From positions 24,624-88,623 of the forward strand of contig NZ_KQ949083.1 of the NCBI RefSeq assembly GCF_001514305.1: a stretch of 64,000 bases of DNA, given 5' to 3'. Each line of letters opens with the position of its first letter. The stretch's first letter is position 1. This DNA comes from Streptomyces dysideae (GTDB lineage: Bacteria; Actinomycetota; Actinomycetes; Streptomycetales; Streptomycetaceae). Positions 51,694 through 59,816 of this stretch are shown here, piece by piece. The notes beneath the pieces are model-generated. The model had not been told where the DNA came from. It worked only from the letters and a program-made list of their open reading frames with translations, and ran no database searches. The position numbers and the translations under genes are program-made.

Positions 51694-52718
51694 CAGATGT
51701 TCTCCTTCAGTTTGTCGATCTGCGCGGTGGCGGAGCGGACTTCGGCGAGCCGGGTCTGGGCTTGCTCTCGTAGCGGCTTGGAGAGCTTCTTCTTCAAGAA
51801 CTCCACCAGGTCGGCCTCCTCCATGCGCCAGATCCGCTCGTGCGACAAGGTGAGGACGGAGTTGCGGCAACGGGACGGTTGGCAGGCACCCAGCAGTGGG
51901 GCCTGGCCGCGCTGAGCAGGCGGGAGTTGGTTCTGGCACTCCGCGGTGGGCGCATTCCACAGGCAGTGGTTGACCGTGCCCAGGTGGAGGTTCGCGAACT
52001 CGTCCCGCAGAAGGGTGATCTCCAGCCGCTCGTCTGCGACGTAGGCCCGCAGCGTCGAGTTCGCCTCGATCACGGCGTTGACCTTGTCGAGCCCGGCGTG
52101 GAAGCGGGTTGCACCTGGGCCGACCGCGATGGTGGCCCCGGTCCGGCGGGCCTGGAGCAGCCCCACCAGCTTTTGCGCCGCTGCGGTCTGTAGATCGGTG
52201 TCGAACTCCTTCGCCCACTTGGCATCGGGTTTGCCGTAGGCGCCGGTAAGTCGATTGGCCAGCGCCCTACGCGCGGCGTGCTTGAGCTGGATCCCCAGGG
52301 CGATATCGCCGTCCGGCTGCTGGCTGGCGATGATCGACATGGTCTTTCGGAACATATGCGGGCGCACCCGCCCGGGAGGGATCTCCTCCACGCCAGTGAG
52401 ATGCCGGGTGGCGTTCACCGTCTCGATGAAGAAGTCGATGTCGTCGGCGGCGGAGATACCGGCTCGTCCTCGTCCGGCAGGTCCGCCCTCGCTCGGCGGC
52501 GTCATCGTGGCGAAGACATGGGTTTCGTGCCAGGACAATCGCTCGGCCACCGCCAGGGCCTGTGCGACCGGTTCGATGATCCACCAGTTGGCCTGCGGCC
52601 TGGAGGAATCCCCCTTCGATTTGCGGGAGCTGATTGCCGGAGCCCCGTACTGCTGGGTGAGCGCGCCGCGCTGGATTTCCTGGATTACTGGCGGGAGGGG
52701 GTTATTCCGACCGTGCAC
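51693..52718 (-). pseudogene. 3' part of the large tyrosine recombinase (N-terminal part at 57.6-58.7 kb)
   Basis: The native sequence starts near codon 12 (IQEIQRGALTQQYGAPAISS, about 52,685). It includes box II of a tyrosine recombinase in RVRPHMFRKTMSIIASQQPD and a C-terminal region with two Cys-containing stretches (TVNHCLWNAPTAECQN, LLGACQPSRCRN) and a coiled-coil end. The first eleven codons are foreign. The missing N-terminal part, ending AALSAMRDSE with the first catalytic Arg, ends at about 57,614. Together they would form one recombinase of roughly 720 residues. It is interrupted by the nested element, so the gene is probably dead. Confidence 0.75.
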
Positions 52719-52910
52719 TATTCCCCTTCTTCTCGTCGCTTCCTCGGTGAGGAACCTGCGCGGTGTAGAGCGTCAGGCGCCGGGTGGCCGACGACCGCAC
52801 TCGCTACTTGGACGCGATCGTGCGCCGCCGTGGCCGCTGGGAAGCCACAGCCCGTAACGGTGAGACCTGAATCGGCGTCCACCATGTCGAGCCCGCGGCA
52901 CCGGAGTTGG
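52719..52910. other. left flank of the nested element
   Basis: About 190 bp. The plus strand reads VRRRVADDRTRYLDAIVRRR followed by GRWEATARNGET and a stop near 52,869, which looks like the tail of a lost gene that I cannot name. No other feature is seen. Confidence 0.35.
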
Positions 52911-53543
52911 TCAGCCGGTCGGCGGCTCAGCGTGCCGAATCGACTTCAGCTGCTCGAAAGCGGTGGGGTTCGGACGTTGTGGCAGGAAGTCCCTGATCTG
53001 CCGAGCACAGTCGAGCGGGCTGGTAGCGCTGGTGTCGCACTCGATGTCGTAAAGGCCGTGGGCATGAACCTGGGCAATCTGGCGAGCGGCCAGACCTGGT
53101 GGGCGGTCACCGCGCATCTGCTCACGCTGTTCCAGTTCCGGCAAGGGGCAGTGCACGCCGACCAGGACAACGTCTGCGGAGGCGAACAGGGCAAGACAGT
53201 CGAGCAAGCGCCATTGTTCGCTCAAGACGTGATCCACCACGATGTTGTTGCCGCCGGCGGCCATCCCCGCCACTGCCCGGTGGAAGCCCATCCAAGTGTG
53301 CTTGAGCACGCTCTGGAGCTGGTCGGGGGCGAGGTCCCGTGGTGTTGTCCGCATGGCGTGGAAGGCGTCCACCGGCATGTAGAAGTACGTGTCGTCCAGG
53401 ATCGGGAGGAGTTCCTTGGCGATGCTCGACTTCCCGGAACTCGATGTACCGTTCAAAAAAATGATCAATCCGCCAGGCGTCTGTGACGCTTCCGCTGACC
53501 TGGCAGTTTGGGTAAACGGGGTTGGAACTGCAGCTGTTGACAT
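52911..53543 (-). CDS. chloramphenicol phosphotransferase-like protein
   Basis: This 210-residue P-loop kinase-like protein has LIIFLNGTSSSGKSSIAKEL (Walker A), YFYMPVDAFHAM, NIVVDHVLSEQWRLLD, VLVGVHCPLPELEQRE and ARQIAQVHAHGLYDIECDTS. These match the CPT family, whose founding member inactivates chloramphenicol by phosphorylating its 3-hydroxyl in producer Streptomyces. Many relatives have other or unknown substrates. The ATG at 53,543 is preceded by GGAGGATGAC. It lies inside the nested mobile element, which suits a transferable resistance gene. Confidence 0.82.
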   Translation of the reverse strand: MSTAAVPTPFTQTARSAEASQTPGGLIIFLNGTSSSGKSSIAKELLPILDDTYFYMPVDAFHAMRTTPRDLAPDQLQSVLKHTWMGFHRAVAGMAAGGNNIVVDHVLSEQWRLLDCLALFASADVVLVGVHCPLPELEQREQMRGDRPPGLAARQIAQVHAHGLYDIECDTSATSPLDCARQIRDFLPQRPNPTAFEQLKSIRHAEPPTG

Positions 53544-53635
53544 GTCATCCTCCGCTTCGTCCGCTGCTGGTATCCGATCATGCCGCGCGTTCAGGCGTCG
53601 GCCGGCTTGGGTGCCCCTCGTCCTGATGGCGATGG

Positions 53636-55993
53636 TCATGGGCGACCCTCGTTGTCCGAGGCCCGGGCGGCGAGGTACTCGGCCCAGTCACGTCTGGCGT
53701 AGGCGACCCAGCGGAGCGCGGTGTGGCGGTGCATCCCGGTCACGTCGGCGAGGATCGGGCTGGGGAGATCAGCAGCGAGAGCGGCCAGCGCCCCGTTGCG
53801 CGCGGTGCGAACCAGGATGCCGTGCCGGTTGAGTTTCTGGGTCATGCCGTGCGTCGAGATCGGCTTGCCCGGGACCATGCCCGGGAAGAGCCACTGAGGC
53901 CCTGGGTGGGCTCGCGAGAGTTGCGGCCGCAGTTGGGGCTGTTCGGCGAGGTGTCGAAGGAGCTCGGCGAGCCGTGGAGGCAGCAGGACGGGGTGGCGGC
54001 CCAGGACCAGGTGGGCGTGCTTGTCACCGAACTTGAGGTGTTCAGGCGTCAGGTGGCAAAGGCGTTCGGTGGACAGGCCGAACAGCAGGGTGATCGCGCC
54101 GCCGGCCCGGACGTCCGTCGGCAGGGCATCGTCGGTCAGGCAGCGTTGGAGGAGCTGCCAGCGATCGTCGTCGTCGAGCAGGTCCTGGGGCTCCTGGCTC
54201 GGGATGGAGGGGACGGTTAGTTCGCGGGTGAGCCGGCGGCTTGTGGTCCATTTCAGGAAGTAGCGGATCAGGTAGCGCCGCTGGCTGGTGGCCCCGGCGA
54301 TCCAGTCGTCGATGTGCTCCTGGGCGAGGTCGGCGAGGGCCAGGTCGCGTTGGTCCATCCAGGCCAGGAAGTCCAGGGCGACGCTGACGCGGCGCCGCAG
54401 GTCGCGGTCGGCGGAGGCGGGGTGGCGGCGCATGGCGGCCCGTTGGCGTGCTCGCCGAAGCAGGAACCAGTTCAGGAACGGACGGGCGAGGCTGGCGTGT
54501 GCGGCCGGCTTGTCCGCGAGCTCGTGCTCCAGCCAGCCCGGGATGCGTTCGAGGTCCTCATTACGTTCCTCCAACACTCCTGTGTGTACTAGGAGTTGGC
54601 GGATGTACCGCTGGTTCCGACTGGGCGGGAGCTCGTCCAGCAGCTCGTGGCTGAGCTCGTGTCCTTCGGACGCCAGCCGGGCGAGGAGCTTGGTGTTCGG
54701 ACTCTCCTTGAGCCACTGGATGGCGGGGAACGGTGAGGGAGAGTCCGCCAGCGCGACCGCGAGCGGTTTCAGCTGCAAGGTGATCGTGCCATCGGACCCG
54801 GCCAACAGGGCGTTGACCCGCTCGGCGAGGACACAGTGAGCGCATCGGCCGCGGCTGTGGGGATTGCCTGCCCGGCCGCACTGCTTGCAGGTGTAGTCGG
54901 CGGCGAAGCCGACACATGGTCCGCAGACATCGGCGCCGTCGTCATCCCGCGCGATGAGTGGCTGGACCATGCCGCAGCGAGAGCACTCGGCCGGTGAGCG
55001 GAGCACGGCGGTGTAGCAGGTCATGCAGACCGGCCCGATCGGCCAACGGGTGTTGACCGGCTTGGTCCGGCCGCAGCGGGCGCACGGCTCGCCGGTGCGA
55101 TGACGCTGGTAGCAGGTGGCGCAGACCGGCTGTCCCTGTTCGTCGCGACTGGCGCAGGGGCGGACTCGGCTGCAGATCGAGCAGGTCGCGTCGGGGCCCT
55201 GGTAGCAGCCGTCGCAGAGGTCTGGCTGCCCGTCGCGCGCGTTGCGTGCGATGCGCTTGAGCTGTCCGCACCGACCGCAGAGCCGCCGTGGCCGACGATG
55301 GCGGTTGTAGCAGAGGTGGCAGAGTGCGCCGTCGTCGTCAACGAGGGCGGCGGCTGCGGTCTTTCCGCAGCTCACGCAGGTGTGCATGGGGCGTTTCCAG
55401 CACTTGATGCATAGCCCTCGGCCGTCGTCCCGTCGTACCACCGGGTGTCGGAGCTGCCCGCATTCGGCGCACTCCTCGAACGTAGTGGGGTCGGCGCGAT
55501 AGCAACGGTTGCAGATCGGTCCCTCGGGGCGCCGGGCGACGACGCGCTGGCCGTCGCGGTGACACCGGGCGCAGGTTTCGCGTTTGCGGCTTCGGGCGTC
55601 GCACGAACCGCAGATGCGCCCTTCAGAGCGGAGTTGCCGCAGGTCAGACCGAATCTTTCCGCAGTGTGCGCATCCGGGACGGACCACAGGGTGCCCGGCA
55701 TCGTGCAGGGCTTCAGCGAGCCGAAGCAGGACCGGCGGACAGAGCGAGCTGCCTGACGTCAGCGCGTCGGGGTGGGCCGCGAGGTGTCCGGCCAGTTCTT
55801 CCAGGTAGCGAGCCGCCCCGCGTGTGGGGATCGGCACCGCGGTCACCAGCGCGGCCTCGGCGTCCTGGCGGACGAGCGACGGCAGAGCCGAGGTGAGGTG
55901 GCCGACGGCGGCGGCCGTCGCGGCCTCCAAGCGGGCTGCCTGCGCGGCGAGCCGGGCGACGGTTGACGGAGCAGTCGGAGAGGATGCGCTCAC
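53636..55993 (-). CDS. nine-zinc-ribbon protein with a C-terminal degenerate tyrosine-recombinase domain
   Basis: This 785-residue protein has a helical N-terminus (1-105), then nine tandem zinc ribbons at about 108-387. Each ribbon has 31-34 residues with two CxxC pairs (for example CARC...CNRC, CAEC...CIKC, CKQC...CAHC), making 18 CxxC motifs. A helical SAM-like core-binding region follows (WFLLRRARQRAAMRRHP, LDFLAWMDQRDLALADL). The C-terminal domain from about 590 resembles a tyrosine recombinase: ITLLFGLSTERLCHLTPEHL (Arg box), ADVTGMHRHTALRWVAYARR and a Tyr in WAEYLAAR. The HxLR box is not recognisable. The GTG overlaps the XRE stop (GTGA). It may be an accessory DNA-targeting factor. 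Confidence 0.75.
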   Translation of the reverse strand: MSASSPTAPSTVARLAAQAARLEAATAAAVGHLTSALPSLVRQDAEAALVTAVPIPTRGAARYLEELAGHLAAHPDALTSGSSLCPPVLLRLAEALHDAGHPVVRPGCAHCGKIRSDLRQLRSEGRICGSCDARSRKRETCARCHRDGQRVVARRPEGPICNRCYRADPTTFEECAECGQLRHPVVRRDDGRGLCIKCWKRPMHTCVSCGKTAAAALVDDDGALCHLCYNRHRRPRRLCGRCGQLKRIARNARDGQPDLCDGCYQGPDATCSICSRVRPCASRDEQGQPVCATCYQRHRTGEPCARCGRTKPVNTRWPIGPVCMTCYTAVLRSPAECSRCGMVQPLIARDDDGADVCGPCVGFAADYTCKQCGRAGNPHSRGRCAHCVLAERVNALLAGSDGTITLQLKPLAVALADSPSPFPAIQWLKESPNTKLLARLASEGHELSHELLDELPPSRNQRYIRQLLVHTGVLEERNEDLERIPGWLEHELADKPAAHASLARPFLNWFLLRRARQRAAMRRHPASADRDLRRRVSVALDFLAWMDQRDLALADLAQEHIDDWIAGATSQRRYLIRYFLKWTTSRRLTRELTVPSIPSQEPQDLLDDDDRWQLLQRCLTDDALPTDVRAGGAITLLFGLSTERLCHLTPEHLKFGDKHAHLVLGRHPVLLPPRLAELLRHLAEQPQLRPQLSRAHPGPQWLFPGMVPGKPISTHGMTQKLNRHGILVRTARNGALAALAADLPSPILADVTGMHRHTALRWVAYARRDWAEYLAARASDNEGRP

Positions 55994-56316
55994 AGGCCCT
56001 CCGGCCGCCGGATCGAGGTCCGGCGCACGGCCGGAAGCGGGCCAGCCGCCTCGCCGCCGGCGGTCTTGCGAACCTCTTCGTTGACGACCTGGACCTCGAT
56101 GAGGTCGTTGGGCTGGCAGCCGAGGATGTCGCACAGAGCCGCGAGCGTGTCCATCGACATCCGCTGCGGCGGCTGCGTGACCAGGCGGAAGACCTGCTCG
56201 CGCGAGAGGGTGACGCCCCGCTCGGCCAGCAGCGGCACCAGATCGGTGGTCTGGAACATCTCCCGGTCGGCCATGAGCTTGCGAAGGTTCCAGCGGTAGC
56301 CCATCTTCTTGATCAC
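55990..56316 (-). CDS. XRE-family HTH regulator of the nested element
   Basis: This 108-residue protein has a Cro/C1-type HTH (WNLRKLMADREMFQTTDLVP, SREQVFRLVTQPPQRMSMDT, LAALCDILGCQPNDLIEV). It resembles small YozG-like regulators. The GTG start overlaps the integrase stop and its stop overlaps the next GTG, so the three genes are translated as a chain. It probably controls excision genes or supports the recombination complex. The C-terminal 25 residues are not conserved. Confidence 0.85.
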   Translation of the reverse strand: MIKKMGYRWNLRKLMADREMFQTTDLVPLLAERGVTLSREQVFRLVTQPPQRMSMDTLAALCDILGCQPNDLIEVQVVNEEVRKTAGGEAAGPLPAVRRTSIRRPEGL

Positions 56317-57437
56317 TTCGGGTCCTCCCAGATGCCGGGGAATCGCTGGCCCAACTTCTTGTGCAGCAGCCGGTTGCGGTACTCGTCCGAGACGCCGGTA
56401 TACAGGGCCGTCGTGCTCGCATAGCCGTGACCGGCCTGGTCCTGAACAAATCTCTCCGGGTAATCAAATTCGGTCAAATGCGTGATATAGGAATGTCTCA
56501 GGCAGTGCAATTCGAGCTCTTCGGGCAGGTCAGCGGCTTGCCTGGCGGCCTCGAAGGCTTCGTTCGCCGACCGGCGTGACAGGCGCCCGGCGCGTTCAGT
56601 GACCCAGATCGCAGGGTGCTTCCCCACGTTGAACCGGGGCCGGACCTCGGTCAGGTAGTGGTCGAGGTCGTCGACGATCCAGTCCATCTCGGGGACGGTG
56701 AAAATGGTGCGGCGCTTGGGCGGGCTGCCCTTGGAGGACTTGCCCCAGCGCACGAACACCGCTCCGTGGCGCCTGTATTGCGGAGCCTTCGCGTTCCGCC
56801 GCAGGTCGGCGAGGTCGAGGCCGACGTTCTCCCGGCGCCGCATGCCATAGGCGTAGTAGGTCTTGAGCAGGGCGGAGTCGCGCATCGCGGTCAACGCACC
56901 TTTGCGGCCGCGCTTTCGGATCTCCTCGACCCGCCCGTCAGCAGCGTCGAACAGGTCCTGGATCTCGTCGTAGGTCAGCGGCCGGCGACTCGGGTCGCCC
57001 TCGTACTCACTGACGTGGGTGACGGTGTTCCACTCATGCAGGATCTGGACCGGCACCTCGCCGAATCGCTCCTGGCAGACGGACATCCAGCCGTAGCGCG
57101 GGTCAGTGATGTACTCGCAGAACAGCCGCAGGTGGTTCTGGTAGTTCCGGCCGCTCGACACCGTGAACGTCGGTGTCTTCGTCCGCAGATGGTCGATGAA
57201 CGCCTCGAACTCGGCCGACTGCCACTGCCACGGGTACTGGTTGGAGTACTCGGCGAACCGGCGGACCAGTGACAGCCGCGGCTTGATGGTCCCGTCCCAC
57301 TTCAGGAAGCGGGCCCGCTGCTGCTTGGTCCACCCCTCCAGCATGGCCTCGAACACGGCAGGTTCGGGGTCCAGGTAGGAGATCCCGTCCACGAGCATCA
57401 GGTGTGCCGCACCCGCCAAATCAGCCGCTTTCGCCAC
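56313..57437 (-). CDS. tyrosine recombinase/integrase of the nested element (intact)
   Basis: This 374-residue integrase has an N-terminal core-binding region (RARFLKWDGTIKPRLSLVRR, NYQNHLRLFCEYITDPRYGW) and a complete catalytic domain. The residues are Arg in TYYAYGMRRRENVGLDLADL, HxxR in LHCLRHSYITHL, His in QAGHGYASTTALYTG and the nucleophile Tyr of ALYTGV. The GTG at 57,437 has a GGAGGTTGGA site. It is the only recombinase in the island that looks fully functional, so it may still move the nested element. It heads a coupled three-gene operon. Confidence 0.85.
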   Translation of the reverse strand: MAKAADLAGAAHLMLVDGISYLDPEPAVFEAMLEGWTKQQRARFLKWDGTIKPRLSLVRRFAEYSNQYPWQWQSAEFEAFIDHLRTKTPTFTVSSGRNYQNHLRLFCEYITDPRYGWMSVCQERFGEVPVQILHEWNTVTHVSEYEGDPSRRPLTYDEIQDLFDAADGRVEEIRKRGRKGALTAMRDSALLKTYYAYGMRRRENVGLDLADLRRNAKAPQYRRHGAVFVRWGKSSKGSPPKRRTIFTVPEMDWIVDDLDHYLTEVRPRFNVGKHPAIWVTERAGRLSRRSANEAFEAARQAADLPEELELHCLRHSYITHLTEFDYPERFVQDQAGHGYASTTALYTGVSDEYRNRLLHKKLGQRFPGIWEDPK

Positions 57438-57450
57438 TCCAACCTCCGTT

Positions 57451-57602
57451 GCGTTAGGTGCAACATTGTTGGGATAGCCTCGGTGGAGCGCAAGAGTCGC
57501 TGGTAGATCGCCTGCACGGTGCGAGAAGATTGCGGAGCAGAGGCCCATCACCTGCCGATTCGCGCTTACTTGGACCCTGCGGAGTGCTGCATTAGATGCA
57601 AC
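57451..57602. repeat. two copies of GC(A/G)TTAG(A/G)TGCAAC near the nested-element edge
   Basis: Direct copies lie at 57,451-57,464 and 57,589-57,602, differing at two positions. Each is part of an imperfect GTTGC...GCAAC dyad. They flank the integrase promoter region and may be integrase or regulator sites. Confidence 0.5.
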
Positions 57603-58717
57603 TCCGCTCCGTTCTCGCTGTCCCGCATCGCACTCAGCGCTGCAACGAAGATGTAGCAGGATGCCCGAAGCATCCGCAGGTCTCTGGCCAGTTGCTTGTC
57701 CCAGTAGACGATCCGGCGCTCTCCGACTGCGGCTTGCAGCACCAGATCGCGTCGGCGCCGACCTTGTTTGCTTCCGATGCCGAAGACATCCACCCGCTCC
57801 GAGGTGTCGTACAGCAGGCCCTCCAGCGCTGACCACACCGGCTCCCCGGGAGCGAGCTGACTCGTTTCGGCGTGGACGGGGATGAGGTTCGCTGGATTGG
57901 CGAGCCATTTCTGGAGCATGGCGTCCATAGCCTCGGATGAGCGACGGCGGGTCCCGTAGTCGGCGTAGTCCGACTCGAACTGCTTGGCGTCGGCGGGGCG
58001 GACAGGCCGGATCCGGCCCGTCTCTTCGATCATCCGCAGGACCTTCTGTCGACGTTCCATGCCTTGCCTGTTGTTCTTGGTCGCGAAGGCCGTGGAACTG
58101 GCCCCTGTTGTCACCGCTCGGCTCAACGAGCTCCAGATGGGAGTGCCCTTCGGATTGAACCTGGCATCGCGGTCGCTGACGGGTACCAGTTTGGCCGGGT
58201 TGGTCAGCCACAACTCCAGCTGCTGGTTGATGTCCTCAGCGCTGAGGGTGGCTGGAGCCGTCGGCGCTGTTGCGGCCCGCTCTGCTTCGCGATCGCGTTG
58301 GTCCAGGATGCTCGCGGAGAATCGGTCGATATAGGACCACGCAGCCCGGAGGAGCGGCCACCAGACTTCCGGCGGGATCGAAGGTGTGGCCAGGTCGTCA
58401 CAGGCGGCGACCTTGGCAACGTCGCTGTCCGTCTGTCCTGGCCAGGGGTCTTCCAGAGGGTCGGTGCCCGTCAGGATGGGGGAGAAGCGGACCAAGTGGC
58501 GGACGGCTCCCACCGCACTCCGTACGGACTCCGGTTTCGTGCTTGATGCGCAATGGTCGATGTAGCCCTGCCAGTCCTCAACCGACCAGAAGTACAGGTT
58601 GTCCGGCATCCCTTCGCGAAGGGCCCAGGCACCGAGCTGCGACACGCTGAAGCAGACTTTGATGACCGTGGCGGGGGCCCATTTCTTCCGGGGCAGGAAG
58701 ATGCCCGCGTTCCTCAT
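57566..58717 (-). pseudogene. N-terminal part of the large tyrosine recombinase, truncated at both ends
   Basis: The fragment of about 380 codons contains helical core-binding sequence (SVEDWQGYIDHCASSTKPES, AVGAVRHLVRFSPILTG). Two related segments ending in NPAKLVPV and NPANLIPV are each followed by a P(I/V)WS(S/A)L motif. It ends at the first catalytic box, FVAALSAMRDSE, after which fifteen unrelated codons lead to a stop. The rest of the protein lies at 51,693-52,685. At the 5' side it joins another recombinase gene at about 58,715, so its own start is unclear; ATG 58,717 is the first in frame. Confidence 0.7.
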
Positions 58718-59816
58718 CCCAATCACCTCGGCCCTCGTAGGCGAGCTCCCCAGGCACCTCGCCCTTCTCCAGGGGCTGATCGGCCACGTGGTAGTCGGCG
58801 CGAACGCGATCCGCGCGGTTCTTGGTCTGGACAATACGGACGCCCTGATCGCTGAACTCAAGGTCTGGAACGCGTAGCGCATGCAGTTCCTCGGTGGTGC
58901 AGTCGAGCATGGCCAGCAACAGCAGGACTCGAAACGGGTGCAGGTCCAACTCCTGTGGAAAGAGCAAGGCATGGACTCCCCGTAGGAGGCCGTAGAACCC
59001 GCCGAGCGCACCGCTATCGGCCGGCCGCGCTTCCCGTAGCTCCTGGGGCCAGCGCTTGGCATGCGCAGGGAGGTGAACACGGAGTTCATCCATGGTCAGC
59101 AGACGGTGTCGGGCAGCCCAGACCAGATTCGGCAGTTCCTTCCATCCGAACTCGCGCGGATCTTTTCCGGCCTCCAGGAGCTCTCTTCCCCGGGCAAGAC
59201 GCTTCTCAAGAGTTCTCAGATCGTCCTGGGCAGCGCCTTTGAGCGCGAGACGTTCGGAGTTGGAGAACTCGTCCAGCGGTTCCCCGGTGGCCTTGCGCAA
59301 GGTCGGCGGCGCCGCCGCGCGCTTGCGCAATTTCTCCGGCACGCGTGCATCGCGCTCAGCCCGATGGTGAACCAACCCGAGCAGCGAGCGGGACAGTTGC
59401 CATGGCTGCGACGAGTTCTCCGGGAACTGCCCGAGGAGGTCGTTCTCCCACGCGTAGACGGCTTCCGCGAGGTCGATGTGGTCGGTGTCGAGGCGTGCGT
59501 CTGCGGGGTTCAGGCCCAGAGCGGTCAGATACGGGCCGAGGAACTTCGCGAACGAGCGAACCGCTCCCAGGTACCTGTCACTGTTCTTCAACGCTGCTTT
59601 GTGGTGGTACTCGACCCACACGTCGGCGAGTTGAGAGACCAACGCCCGGCATGCGTACTCTCCCGGATCGATCCGGCTGGTCGTGGTGCGGCCACGCTTC
59701 ACCTGAGTCAGCTCCCGCACTCCGACGTGGTCGACGGTGCGTGGAGCGGGCAGGCGCGGCGGTAGCGTCGCGGACCGGGATCGGCGTTCTCCACGGCGCG
59801 GCATCAGACGGCCCAC
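58578..59816 (-). pseudogene. second tyrosine-recombinase-like gene, lacking its catalytic C-terminus
   Basis: Codons 1 to about 370 form an integrase-like N-terminal and middle region (LVSQLADVWVEYHHKAALKN, VRSFAKFLGPYLTALGL, DLHPFRVLLLLAMLDCTTEE, GVRIVQTKNRADRVRADYHV). After GELAYEGRGDWD the frame departs from any recombinase pattern and the remaining 45 codons are out-of-frame sequence of the next recombinase. The domain carrying the HxxR and Tyr residues is therefore missing. Its start overlaps the end of the first recombinase gene, as in tandem recombinase trios. Confidence 0.65.

Larger units (their letters stand above)
52686..57613. mobile_element. nested 4.9-kb element inside the large recombinase gene
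   Basis: The boundaries are inferred from the split recombinase. Native sequence stops after ...MRDSE at about 57,614 and resumes at ...IQEIQRG near 52,685; joined directly they restore the conserved RDSEIQEI-type motif. The insert carries a chloramphenicol phosphotransferase-like gene, a zinc-ribbon recombinase-like protein, an XRE regulator and an intact integrase. Two copies of GC(A/G)TTAG(A/G)TGCAAC near its right edge may be integrase sites. No target duplication longer than one base is obvious. Confidence 0.65.
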
